Positions 15,176 through 23,519 of a stretch of DNA of 64,000 nt are shown piece by piece. The position numbers and the translations under genes are program-made. The DNA lies in assembly GCA_900320905.1 (NCBI GenBank), contig ONTZ01000007.1:1-64000 (forward strand). Reading direction: 5' to 3'. The notes beneath the pieces were generated by a model. The model had not been told where the DNA came from. It made no database searches and was given only the letters and a program-made list of their open reading frames with translations. Every line of letters starts with the position of its first letter. Position 1 is the first letter of the stretch. Origin of the DNA: an uncultured Prevotella sp. (lineage in GTDB: Bacteria; Bacteroidota; Bacteroidia; Bacteroidales; Bacteroidaceae).

Positions 15176-16879
15176 TTAGCGTTTGTCATCAAAGGTGAAG
15201 TAGAAGTCTTTGAGCGTGCAGAGGGATTTTTCCTTCGTGTCGGACTTGAAGAGGAAGAAGATGGCGTGCTTGCCCGTTATTCCCGATATGCCAGGCAGGG
15301 GAATTGCCAGTTCTATAGGGGTTCCAGGTGTCATGTCAGCCTTCACGTCAACCTTACCCAGCGTTAAGCCTCGCTGTGATGCCCAGGGGCGGTCGGCCAT
15401 CACCTCGATAGTGCCGTCGATACCTTCAGGAATGATGGTCAGTAGCAGTTGCACGTTCTTCTTTCCCAGTAGTTTCTCGAAGTTGAAGTACTTATAGCCC
15501 ACGATGGAGCCGTCGGTATTGTTGACCACGTAGTTAGTGTTGTAGCGCAGGTCATAAGGTGCATCGTACTTCTTCATCGAAGCCAGGGCCTCTTGTTTGG
15601 TCATGCCATCTTCTCCACCATAACAGGCTTCCACGTACGAACCGTAGAATGTGTTGTTGGGCCATTCATGGGTGGCAGGCTTCGGGCCGGTGTACCAGCA
15701 GGCGATACCGGCGGAGTGACGCTCTAAGGGGTCGAGGCCGTTGAGGGCAAAGCCCTCGGAGTTGTATTCGCCCTCGGAAATCTCCACCTTGCCGCCAGGA
15801 CCTTTCTCTACCTTCACGTCGATGGGAGCCACCATGGCCTGACGGGCATATTCGTCGGTACCCGTCTGACGGTGATAGAACACGTACCATCGGCCGTGGA
15901 TCTCACAGATTGAGCCGTGTGTGTTGCCGTCGGGTGTGGCCGAGGCGATCACGTTACCCTGCTCGTCCTTCTCACGTCCTCTGCCGTCGATGATGGTACC
16001 GCCGTAGGTCCAGGGGCCTAAGGGATTGTCGCTGTAGCAGTAGGCGAGGGTATAGTTGCTAGTTGGCAGACCGAACTCGCCGTCTTCGGTGAATCGGCTG
16101 TAGATGAAGACATATTTGTCCTTGATCTTACGTATGGATGAGGCTTCAAAGAACCTGAACTGTCCAGGCTGGTTGCGGCCAGAGATCATGTCCTCCACAA
16201 TCTTGGTGCCCGGCTTGACGGTAGCCATCGTCTCAGGGTCGAACTCTGCGGCGTAGGAGCGTTCAAAGCCCCAGTAGCCATAGACGCGTCCGTCATCATC
16301 GACGAATACGGCGGGGTCGAACTGCAGTACACCGTCCACGGTGTTGGGATCATCCTTGCTCCAGTTGCATACCTCGAAGGGGCCGTCGGGACGGTCGCTC
16401 TTGGCAATCAGTCCGTTGCGGAAGCCCGTCTGGTCGTTGGGGAAGAGGTAATATGTCTTTTTGCCATCGGCATCCGTCACCATTGTCACGTCAGGGGCAT
16501 AGAGCACATCGGCGGTACTGGCAGAGTCGAAGGGCTCGCCATCGCGGTTCTTATCCACCACGAGGATCACACCGTCGTAGCGCCATTGAGTCAGGTCTTC
16601 TAAGGGCGCCGACCACACCACCTGATCGCGCCCGCAGTAGGCTGTCACCAGGTCATCGTGCGAACCATAAATATATACGCGTTGTTTCCCGGGATTGTCG
16701 GGGTCTTCAAACACATACGGTTCACCATCGGGGATGTGCTCCCAAAGGGGCAAGTAGGGGTTGCCGGGAGTGGTGAGTGGGGTACTGGTGGTTGACTGTT
16801 GGGGACTGGACTGGCACGAGAGAACCAGCAGGGTGCAGCAGGCCGCTGCTACAATCACGTTAAGGGTCTTCATTTTCAT
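15176..16879 (-). CDS. Glycoside hydrolase family 43 lipoprotein
   Basis: I take ATG 16879 (a second ATG lies at 16873) because it starts a lipoprotein signal with lipobox LLVLSC; the longer open frame runs through the hairpin promoter. The 567-residue product has a GH43 five-bladed propeller (residues about 40-400): PYVFEDPD near the start, VLYAPDVTMV for the middle aspartate and RFFEASSIRK for the general-acid glutamate. A C-terminal beta-sandwich of CBM6-like appearance (about 410-567) follows. It should cleave arabinose- or xylose-containing side chains at the cell surface or in the periplasm; specificity cannot be assigned. It is transcribed divergently from glutamine synthetase. Confidence 0.82.
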   Translation of the reverse strand: MKMKTLNVIVAAACCTLLVLSCQSSPQQSTTSTPLTTPGNPYLPLWEHIPDGEPYVFEDPDNPGKQRVYIYGSHDDLVTAYCGRDQVVWSAPLEDLTQWRYDGVILVVDKNRDGEPFDSASTADVLYAPDVTMVTDADGKKTYYLFPNDQTGFRNGLIAKSDRPDGPFEVCNWSKDDPNTVDGVLQFDPAVFVDDDGRVYGYWGFERSYAAEFDPETMATVKPGTKIVEDMISGRNQPGQFRFFEASSIRKIKDKYVFIYSRFTEDGEFGLPTSNYTLAYCYSDNPLGPWTYGGTIIDGRGREKDEQGNVIASATPDGNTHGSICEIHGRWYVFYHRQTGTDEYARQAMVAPIDVKVEKGPGGKVEISEGEYNSEGFALNGLDPLERHSAGIACWYTGPKPATHEWPNNTFYGSYVEACYGGEDGMTKQEALASMKKYDAPYDLRYNTNYVVNNTDGSIVGYKYFNFEKLLGKKNVQLLLTIIPEGIDGTIEVMADRPWASQRGLTLGKVDVKADMTPGTPIELAIPLPGISGITGKHAIFFLFKSDTKEKSLCTLKDFYFTFDDKR

Positions 16880-16906
16880 TTTGTTGTTGATTTTATTGTT
16901 ATTGGG

Positions 16907-16970
16907 TGCAAAGGTAATAAAAAATCCGTGAAAGTCATTGCGCTTTCGCAGATTTTTTATTACCTTTGCA
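16907..16970. promoter_or_regulatory. Palindromic bidirectional hairpin promoter (GH43 / glutamine synthetase)
   Basis: TGCAAAGGTAATAAAAAATC (16907-16926) is the exact reverse complement of 16951-16970, and the stem continues inward through CGTGAAAG/CTTTCGCA (one mismatch, one wobble) to the loop TCATTGCG (16935-16942). Each end carries TACCTTTGC: -7 at 16961-16968 for the plus strand and at 16916-16909 for the minus strand. A single palindrome thus supplies both promoters. A TTG in the loop (16938-16940) lies 20 bases before the plus-strand -7 box. Confidence 0.7.
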
Positions 16971-17008
16971 GGCAACTATAACGCAAACTTCAAAACGACA
17001 ACAGAATT

Positions 17009-18514
17009 ATGGACAACAAGCACCTGACTCTTAACGCCAATCTTATTGTGGCGGCTTTGCAGAAACCGTCGGCAGAGTTTACCAAAGCCGACATCATCGA
17101 CTACATCGTCAAGAATGACATCCGCATGGTGAACTTTATGTATCCTGGCGGCGACGGAAAGTTGAAGACGCTGAACTTTGTCATCAACGATCTGGATTAT
17201 CTGGAGACCATCCTTACCTGTGGTGAGCGTGTTGATGGCAGTAGTCTATTCTCCTTCATCCAGGCCGGTAGTAGCGACCTCTATGTACTGCCCCGTTTCC
17301 GTACAGCCTTTGTCGATCCCTTTGCCGAGATCCCCACGGTGTCGCTCCTCTGCTCCTACTTCGACAAGGACGGTAACCCGTTGGAGTCTTCTCCTGAGTT
17401 CACCCTCCACAAGGCTGCTGAGGCTTTCCGTGAAGTGACGGGGATGGAATATCAGGCGATGGGCGAGTTGGAGTATTATGTCATCAGCGACGATGAGGAG
17501 GTGTTCCCGGCTCAGGACCAGCGCGGCTACCACGAGTCGGCGCCTTACGCCAAGGCCAACGAGTTCCGCACCCAGTGCATGCAAGATATCGCCCAGGCCG
17601 GCGGACAGATTAAATACGGTCATTCAGAGGTGGGCAACTTCACCATCGATGGCAAGAACTACGAGCAGAACGAGATCGAGTTCCTGCCCGTACCTGTGGA
17701 GCAGGCTGCCGACCAGTTGATGCTTGCCAAGTGGATTATCCGCAACCTCGGCTACCAGATGGGCTATGATGTGACCTTCGCCCCGAAGATCACCACTGGC
17801 AAGGCCGGCTCCGGATTGCATATCCACATGCGGATGGTGAAGGACGGCAAGAACCAGATGCTGGCCAACGGCGTGCTCTCTGAGGCTGCCCGTAAGATGA
17901 TTGCCGGTATGATGGATCTTGCACCTGCCATCACAGCCTTCGGCAATAAGAATCCGACATCGTACTTCCGTCTCGTACCCCATCAGGAGGCACCGACGAA
18001 TGTCTGTTGGGGCGACAGGAACCGCAGTGTCCTAGTTCGCGTTCCCCTCGGTTGGGCGGCAGATGTGGATATGAGTCACAAGGCCAATCCCTTGGAGACA
18101 GAAACCAGATACGACACCAGTATCAAGCAGACGGTGGAGATGCGTTCGCCAGATGGCAGTGCCGACCTGTATCAGTTGTTGGCTGGACTCTGTGTGGCTT
18201 GTCGTCACGGCTTTGAGATGGACAATGCCCTCGAACTGGCAGCCCAGACATACGTCAACGTGAATATTCACGCTGCCGAGAATGCAGACCGTCTGGCTAC
18301 GCTGGCACAGTTGCCCGACTCCTGTGTCGCCTCTGCTGCCTGTCTCGAAAAACAGCGCAAGGTCTTCGAGGAGCACAACGTCTTCTCACCCGCTATGATC
18401 GACGGCATCATAGCCCAACTCCGTGCCTTTGATGATACGACCCTCCGACAGACCATCGAGGGCTATCCCGAAGAAATCCAGAAACTTGTCACCCAGTATT
18501 TCCATTGTGGATAA
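17009..18514 (+). CDS. glnA: Glutamine synthetase (type I-like)
   Basis: 501 residues with a beta-grasp N-terminal domain (about 15-115) and a C-terminal catalytic domain. Visible signatures are GELEYYV (metal-binding glutamate), KAGSGLHIHMRM (ammonia/glutamate site and catalytic histidine), NPTSYFRLVPHQEAPTN and WGDRNRSVLVRVP (ATP/glutamate site) and MRSPDGSADLY. It makes glutamine from glutamate, ammonia and ATP. The NLYDLPPEE-type adenylylation site of enteric enzymes is not seen. It is transcribed from the palindromic promoter at 16907-16970 with a leader of about 35 bases and is followed after 6 bases by the winged-helix gene 18521. Bacteroidota often also carry a long type III enzyme elsewhere; this is not that form. 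Confidence 0.9.
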   Translation: MDNKHLTLNANLIVAALQKPSAEFTKADIIDYIVKNDIRMVNFMYPGGDGKLKTLNFVINDLDYLETILTCGERVDGSSLFSFIQAGSSDLYVLPRFRTAFVDPFAEIPTVSLLCSYFDKDGNPLESSPEFTLHKAAEAFREVTGMEYQAMGELEYYVISDDEEVFPAQDQRGYHESAPYAKANEFRTQCMQDIAQAGGQIKYGHSEVGNFTIDGKNYEQNEIEFLPVPVEQAADQLMLAKWIIRNLGYQMGYDVTFAPKITTGKAGSGLHIHMRMVKDGKNQMLANGVLSEAARKMIAGMMDLAPAITAFGNKNPTSYFRLVPHQEAPTNVCWGDRNRSVLVRVPLGWAADVDMSHKANPLETETRYDTSIKQTVEMRSPDGSADLYQLLAGLCVACRHGFEMDNALELAAQTYVNVNIHAAENADRLATLAQLPDSCVASAACLEKQRKVFEEHNVFSPAMIDGIIAQLRAFDDTTLRQTIEGYPEEIQKLVTQYFHCG

Positions 18515-18520
18515 TTTTTA

Positions 18521-19207
18521 ATGAAACAGAAGTATTTAGTCTTAGTGCTCTTAGGACTGGTTATGGTCTCTGGAGCAACAAGTTTCGGGAGTTATCAGGC
18601 CACGGAGCGGTTGGTTGAGGATGACATGAGCCAAGCCTTGGCATCGGCACTCGCAGAACAACAGAACGATGTAATCAGTGCAGATACCATCCGAGTGTTT
18701 AACAGTCATCTGCAACTGGAACAGTTGCGGGGTCATGCAGTATTGGCAGTGGATACCAGACAGAAAGGCTTCCGCTGTGAGGCAAGATGTTCTGCGGCAA
18801 CTATCTTTCTGATGTCAGACCAACGGCCAGCCTCCATATTATGGATGCTCACTTTGCTATGGGCAGGATTCTGCCTCTATAGCCATCGACGGCAAGTGCC
18901 ATTGTTGGCTGGCATGTACCAATACGGTGGATTGAATTATGCGGAATCAGAGGGGCGTTTCTATGATGCTGAGGGCAGGCAGATTAAACTAACACCCATG
19001 CAGCAGCAGTTGATGGAGATGTTCTTCCGTTCGTCCTCACACTCGCTGACGAAGACAGAGATTTGCGATGCCCTCTGGCCGAAGAAGCCTGATGCCAGCG
19101 AAACGCTCTATACCCTCATCCGTCGTGTCAAACCTATCATCGAGGCACATTCCAACCTCAGAATCGAAGTCGATAGGGGGAAAGCCTATGAACTGAGGAT
19201 TAGATAG
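18521..19207 (+). CDS. Membrane-anchored winged-helix DNA-binding protein
   Basis: 228 residues: an N-terminal membrane segment (about 5-22), an extracytoplasmic loop of about 80 residues, a second segment (about 106-122, SILWMLTLLWAGFCLYS) and a cytoplasmic C-terminal domain (about 140-228) with IKLTPMQQQLMEMFFR, LTKTEICDALWP and TLYTLIRRVKPII, which is an OmpR/PhoB-type winged helix. This is a one-component, ToxR-like layout but with the DNA-binding domain at the C-terminus. There is no receiver domain. The three TGTCAGACAA repeats only 10-40 bases after its stop codon are good candidate targets. It follows glnA by 6 bases and is probably co-transcribed. Confidence 0.75.
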   Translation: MKQKYLVLVLLGLVMVSGATSFGSYQATERLVEDDMSQALASALAEQQNDVISADTIRVFNSHLQLEQLRGHAVLAVDTRQKGFRCEARCSAATIFLMSDQRPASILWMLTLLWAGFCLYSHRRQVPLLAGMYQYGGLNYAESEGRFYDAEGRQIKLTPMQQQLMEMFFRSSSHSLTKTEICDALWPKKPDASETLYTLIRRVKPIIEAHSNLRIEVDRGKAYELRIR

Positions 19208-19216
19208 TTAGTCTGA

Positions 19217-19248
19217 TGTCAGACAATTGTCAGACAAATGTCAGACAA
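19217..19248. promoter_or_regulatory. Three TGTCAGACAA repeats at 11-bp spacing (activator/repressor sites)
   Basis: TGTCAGACAA occurs exactly at 19217, 19228 and 19239, one helical turn apart. The first copy also forms the dyad GTCTGATGTCAGAC (19211-19224). The array ends immediately upstream of the -33 element of the 19303 gene. OmpR-type winged helices usually bind direct repeats spaced one turn, matching the upstream gene. Confidence 0.65.
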
Positions 19249-19252
19249 TAAT

Positions 19253-19284
19253 TTTGCCTGATTAGGAATCTCTTCATACCTTTG
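19253..19284 (+). promoter_or_regulatory. Promoter of the 19303 gene
   Basis: TTTG (19253-19256) and TACCTTTG (19277-19284) are separated by 20 bases; the ATG is 18 bases further on. The phased repeats abut it upstream. Confidence 0.65.
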
Positions 19285-19302
19285 CAGTAAAAATTAGCAA
19301 GT

Positions 19303-19842
19303 ATGAAGAGATTTCTGTTTTTATCAATGTTGGTTTTCATTATTATCATGATATGGGTATCCGTTCATGAGAAGGAGGACGATATGCCCTTACCGCAGAA
19401 GTTGGAGCGGGCGATGCGGCTCACGCGGATGATGGAATATAAGGATTGCGACTATGGCTATAGTGTCCGCTATCCGTCGTTCTTCGAGCCCGACGACTCA
19501 CTGATGGATGGGGGTTGTTGTCGGTTCAGTTTCTGGCAGGACAGCACTGAGATCGTGCAGACGGCATTCGTGGAACATAATTCAGACAGCCTGACACTGG
19601 AGCAGTCGATGGCAAAATATGCTTCAGAACTTCATGCTACCCAACAACAGAAGGGCGATGACTTCTTCATCCTTTCAGGTCATATTCTTACTGATGACGG
19701 ACAAATCACGAGCCGTCGCTATCATGCCAAGTTCGTCATGCACCGCAAAGTCTGGTTTGTGCAGACATTAGCCTATCCCGAGGACTGTGAGCAGGCCGTC
19801 CAACGGCTTATCCGTGAGATTGATAACTGGAAGGTATGGTAA
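19303..19842 (+). CDS. Membrane-anchored hypothetical protein, 179 aa
   Basis: Starts MKRFLFLSMLVFIIIMIWVSVH, a signal anchor, followed by a polar domain with DYGYSVRYPSFFEP and FVMHRKVWFVQTLAYPED. The YGYSVRYPxxF and late V-W-F-V-Q-T patterns recall small PsbP/DUF1795-type single-domain proteins, but I cannot assign a family. It lies directly downstream of the winged-helix gene and its phased repeats, so it is the most likely target of that regulator. Confidence 0.6.
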   Translation: MKRFLFLSMLVFIIIMIWVSVHEKEDDMPLPQKLERAMRLTRMMEYKDCDYGYSVRYPSFFEPDDSLMDGGCCRFSFWQDSTEIVQTAFVEHNSDSLTLEQSMAKYASELHATQQQKGDDFFILSGHILTDDGQITSRRYHAKFVMHRKVWFVQTLAYPEDCEQAVQRLIREIDNWKVW

Positions 19843-19875
19843 GTGAGTTTGTTTTACGGCAAAAATACGAAAAAA

Positions 19876-19917
19876 CCACGAAAGCGCATCGACTTTCGTG
19901 GAATTTTAGTATCTTTG
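19876..19917 (+). promoter_or_regulatory. Hairpin promoter of the ATP-grasp/receiver gene
   Basis: CCACGAAAG (19876-19884) pairs with CTTTCGTGG (19893-19901) around loop CGCATCGA; AATTTT follows and leads into the -7 box TATCTTTG (19910-19917). The hairpin also fits as terminator of the 19303 gene, which ends at 19842. The ATG at 19927 leaves a leader of only a few bases. Confidence 0.6.
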
Positions 19918-19926
19918 CAGCCAGAT

Positions 19927-22900
19927 ATGGAAGAAGCAAACAAGATACCACAGGAGTGGAATAAATTCTATCTGAAGGATGTGTCGTTTGTCAATATCAT
20001 GACGCGGCGCATCTTCAATGTGCTTATCGTGGCGAATCCCTACGATGCCTTTATGCTGGAGGACGATGGGCGCATCGACGAGAAGATTTTCGACGAGTAT
20101 ATGGAATTGGGTATGCGTTATCCGCCTACCTTCACGCAGGTGTCTACCACAGAAGAGGCTAATGAGGTGTTGAAGACGACGGATATCGACCTGGTGATCT
20201 GTATGCCGGGTAATGCCGACAACGATGCCTTCACTGTGGCCCGTGAGATCAAGGCGGCGCATCCGAATATCCCCTGCGTGGTGCTGACACCGTTCTCGCA
20301 CGGTATCACCAAGCGCATCGAGAATGAGGATATGTCGGTGTTCGACTATGTCTTCTGCTGGCTCGGCAATACCAATCTTATCATGTCGATCATCAAGTTG
20401 TTGGAAGACAAGATGAACATCGAGCACGACATCCGTGAGGCAGGGGTACAGATGATTCTGCTCGTGGAGGATAACATCCGGTTCTACTCCTCCGTGCTCC
20501 CTAACCTATATAATTATATATTGGCGCAGTCGAAGCGTTTCTCTACCGAGGCACTTAACCCCCACGCGGCAGCCCAGCGTAAGCGAGGTCGCCCCAAGGT
20601 GGTGCTTGCCACCAACTATGAGGAGGCGATGGAGATTTATGAGAAGTATCATGAGAACACTCTCGGTGTCATCTCCGATACCCGTTTTCCGATGCACAGT
20701 GTTCGCGGACGACTCTCGCACGTGGAAGAGGGCGACCCCGAGGCCGGACTGAAACTGCTCCGTGAAATCCGTAAGCGCGACGAATATGTACCCTTGATCC
20801 TCGACTCGAAGGAGACTCTCAACCGTGCCAAGGCCGAGGCAGAGGGTTTTCATTTCATCGACAAGAACTCCACGAAGATGAATGTCGATCTGCACCACCT
20901 GATGGAAGACCACATGGGCTTTGGCGATTTTATTTTCCGTGACCCGAAGACGAAGGAGGAGATCTTCCGTGTGTCGTCGCTGAAGGAGTTGCAGGACAAT
21001 ATCTTTAAGATTCCTAACGACTCGATGCTCTACCATGTGTCGCGCAACCACATGAGTCGTTGGCTCTGTGCCCGAGCCATCTTCCCCGTGTCGGCCTTCC
21101 TGAAGCATGTCACCTGGCATAAGTTGCAGGATGTGGATGCCCACCGTCAGATCATCTTCGATGCCATCGTGCAGTACCGAAGGATGAAGAACATCGGTGT
21201 GGTGGCAGTGTTCGACCGTCTGAAGTTCGACCATTATTCCCATTTTGCCCGTATTGGTGAGGGCTCCTTGGGAGGTAAGGGTAGGGGACTCGCCTTCCTC
21301 GACCGTATCATCAAGCGTCACCCCGAACTGAACCAGTTTGAGGGGGCTGAGGTATCAATCCCTAAGACGGTGGTACTCTGTACAGACTTCTTCGATGAGT
21401 TCATGGAGAAGAACAACCTCTATCCGATAGCCCTCAGCGATGCCCCCGACGAGGAAATCCTGAAACACTTTCTCAGGGCTCAGTTGCCTGACTCGCTGAT
21501 AGCCGACTTCTTCACCTTCTTCGATGCGGTGAAGTCGCCGATAGCCGTGCGCTCGTCGTCGCTTCTTGAGGACAGTCATTACCAACCATTTGCTGGCATC
21601 TACTCCACCTATATGATTCCTTATCTCGATGATAAGTACGAGATGCTGCGCATGCTGGCCTGCGCCATCAAGGGTGTCTATGCCTCCGTATATTACAAGG
21701 ACTCGAAGGCGTATATGTTGGCGACGCAGAACGTAATCGATCAGGAGAAGATGGCTGTGATTCTACAGGAGGTGGTGGGCAAGCGCTACGGTGACCTCTA
21801 CTATCCCAACTTCTCTGGTGTGCTCCGTTCGCTGAACTACTATCCCATCGGCGACGAGAAGGCGGAGGAAGGTATAGCCTCCCTGGCCCTCGGACTGGGT
21901 AAGTATATCGTGGATGGCGGACAGACACTCCGTGTGTCGCCCTATCACCCCACGCAGGTGCTCCAGACCTCGGAGATGGAGACGGCCCTGTCGGAGACAC
22001 AGACGCGTTTCTATGCCTTGGACATGTCACATACAGGTGCTGACTTCAAGGTGGATGACGGCTTCAATATCAAGAACCTCCGTGTGAAACAGGCCGATGC
22101 CGACGGTTCCCTGAACTATATTGCCTCCACCTATGACCCCGTAGACCAACTCATCCGCGATGGACTCTATGAGGGTGGGCGTAAGATTATCTCTTTCTGT
22201 GGGGTGCTCCAACAGGGCATCTTCCCTTTGCCTGAACTGCTCCAGATGGTACAGAAATACGGCTCTGAGGAGATGCGCCGGCCTGTGGAGATCGAACTGG
22301 CTGGTAACCTGAATGCCGACAAGACTGGTACCCTCTACCTACTCCAGATCCGTCCCATCGTCGATTCCAAGCAGGTGCTGGACGAGGACTTGCAGAAGAT
22401 TCCCGACGCCGACTGCTTGTTGCGCTCGCACAACTCCCTAGGGCATGGTATCTCGGAAGATGTCGTCGATGTGGTGTATGTCAAGGCAGGTGAGGACTTC
22501 ACCGCTGCCAACAACCCCACTATCGCCTCACATATCGAGCAGATCAATCAGAAGTTCCTCGACGGCAAGTATGTCTCTGAGGATGGCACCGTCGGCTCCA
22601 ACTATGTCTTGGTGGGGCCAGGGCGCTGGGGCTCCAGCGACTACTGGCTGGGCATCCCTGTGAAGTGGCCTCATATCTCTGCTGCCCGCGTCATCGTGGA
22701 GACGGGTTTGAAGAACTATCACGTCGATCCCTCGCAAGGTACGCACTTCTTCCAGAACCTCACCAGTTTTGGTGTCGGCTACTTCACAATCAATACCTAT
22801 ACGGGTGACGGCATCTTCCAGAAGGACATCCTTGACGCGATGCCTGCCGTTGAAGAAACCGAATACGTGCGCCACGTCCGCTTTGAGAAGCCCCTCAAGA

Positions 22901-22944
22901 TAATGATGGACGGCAAGAAGCAGACAGGCGTCGTTCTCCTGTAA
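19927..22944 (+). CDS. Dikinase-type ATP-grasp protein with two receiver-like domains
   Basis: I chose ATG 19927 because the earlier open part runs through the hairpin promoter. The 1005-residue protein has a degenerate receiver-like domain (about 30-160, NVLIVANP; no phospho-aspartate in LVICMPG), a second receiver domain (about 176-315, ILLVEDN, GVISD251TRFP, FHFIDKN with the lysine) and then a pyruvate-phosphate-dikinase/PEP-synthase-type ATP-grasp domain (about 435-880, GEGSLGGKGRGLAF, PIAVRSSSLLEDS). The phosphohistidine swivel domain and the PEP/pyruvate TIM barrel of PEP synthase are missing, so it is probably not a PEP synthase. A phosphotransfer or regulatory role is inferred. The C-terminal 100 residues (VGPGRWGSSDYWLGIPV) are conserved-looking but unassigned. 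Confidence 0.75.
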   Translation: MEEANKIPQEWNKFYLKDVSFVNIMTRRIFNVLIVANPYDAFMLEDDGRIDEKIFDEYMELGMRYPPTFTQVSTTEEANEVLKTTDIDLVICMPGNADNDAFTVAREIKAAHPNIPCVVLTPFSHGITKRIENEDMSVFDYVFCWLGNTNLIMSIIKLLEDKMNIEHDIREAGVQMILLVEDNIRFYSSVLPNLYNYILAQSKRFSTEALNPHAAAQRKRGRPKVVLATNYEEAMEIYEKYHENTLGVISDTRFPMHSVRGRLSHVEEGDPEAGLKLLREIRKRDEYVPLILDSKETLNRAKAEAEGFHFIDKNSTKMNVDLHHLMEDHMGFGDFIFRDPKTKEEIFRVSSLKELQDNIFKIPNDSMLYHVSRNHMSRWLCARAIFPVSAFLKHVTWHKLQDVDAHRQIIFDAIVQYRRMKNIGVVAVFDRLKFDHYSHFARIGEGSLGGKGRGLAFLDRIIKRHPELNQFEGAEVSIPKTVVLCTDFFDEFMEKNNLYPIALSDAPDEEILKHFLRAQLPDSLIADFFTFFDAVKSPIAVRSSSLLEDSHYQPFAGIYSTYMIPYLDDKYEMLRMLACAIKGVYASVYYKDSKAYMLATQNVIDQEKMAVILQEVVGKRYGDLYYPNFSGVLRSLNYYPIGDEKAEEGIASLALGLGKYIVDGGQTLRVSPYHPTQVLQTSEMETALSETQTRFYALDMSHTGADFKVDDGFNIKNLRVKQADADGSLNYIASTYDPVDQLIRDGLYEGGRKIISFCGVLQQGIFPLPELLQMVQKYGSEEMRRPVEIELAGNLNADKTGTLYLLQIRPIVDSKQVLDEDLQKIPDADCLLRSHNSLGHGISEDVVDVVYVKAGEDFTAANNPTIASHIEQINQKFLDGKYVSEDGTVGSNYVLVGPGRWGSSDYWLGIPVKWPHISAARVIVETGLKNYHVDPSQGTHFFQNLTSFGVGYFTINTYTGDGIFQKDILDAMPAVEETEYVRHVRFEKPLKIMMDGKKQTGVVLL

Positions 22945-23041
22945 CTCGCATTGCCTGTAACGCGTGGCGTACACCCGTTATCACACGTATTGGCTGAATA
23001 TGATGTTAAGTGGGGTGAACAACTACTTAAAGAGTTTAACA

Positions 23042-23096
23042 GAAGCGCATAACTACAAAGAATAGTTGTGCGCTTCAGTTTTTTTAGTTATCTTTG
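23042..23096 (+). promoter_or_regulatory. Hairpin promoter of the BlaI/M56 operon
   Basis: A 14-bp stem (23042-23055 with 23063-23076, one wobble; loop CAAAGAA) is followed by AGTTTTTTTAGT and the -7 box TATCTTTG (23089-23096). It can end transcription from 19927 and start that of 23148; the leader is about 45 bases. Confidence 0.6.
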
Positions 23097-23147
23097 CCGC
23101 CAGATACTGAAAACGTCATTGATGTTAAACGAACAAACAGCAACAAA

Positions 23148-23519
23148 ATGAAGAAACTAACGAATAAAGAAAGGGAAGTGATGGAGTTGTTCTGGCAGCA
23201 TGGCCCCATGTTCGTCAGGGAACTGCTCGAACATTACGAGGAACCGCGTCCACATTTCAACACGCTATCCACCATCGTCCGCCGTCTGGAGCATGAGGGC
23301 TATATCGGTCATAAACAGTATGGCTCGACTTACCAATACCATGCCCTCATCTCAGAACAAGACTACGCGAAGAGAAATATCTTCCGATTGGTAGATGACT
23401 ACATCGAGGACTCCTACAAAGGACTAGTATCTACATTTTTAAAAGAAGAGAAACTCTCCCTTGATGAACTGCGCGAATTGATTTCCCAAGTTGAAGCATA
23501 CGAAAAGGAAAAGCAATGA
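23148..23519 (+). CDS. BlaI/MecI/CopY-family transcriptional repressor
   Basis: Start taken at ATG 23148, where the family sequence begins (MKKLTNKEREVMELFWQHGP). The 123 residues hold a winged helix (about 1-75, FNTLSTIVRRLEHEGYIGHK as recognition region) and a C-terminal dimerisation helix. BlaI-type repressors are cleaved when a partner M56 membrane protease senses its signal. The next gene is such a protease, overlapping by 4 bases (ATGA). It likely represses its own operon; a dyad operator was not pinned down, though the 23042-23076 hairpin lies in the right place. Confidence 0.88.
   Translation: MKKLTNKEREVMELFWQHGPMFVRELLEHYEEPRPHFNTLSTIVRRLEHEGYIGHKQYGSTYQYHALISEQDYAKRNIFRLVDDYIEDSYKGLVSTFLKEEKLSLDELRELISQVEAYEKEKQ

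Noticed and set aside
20506..21321. 271-codon minus-strand frame opposite the ATP-grasp gene
   Set aside because: Shadow of the 19927-22944 gene.
19927..22944. Phosphoenolpyruvate synthase
   Set aside because: ATP-grasp part fits, but swivel histidine and PEP/pyruvate barrel are missing and receiver domains are present.
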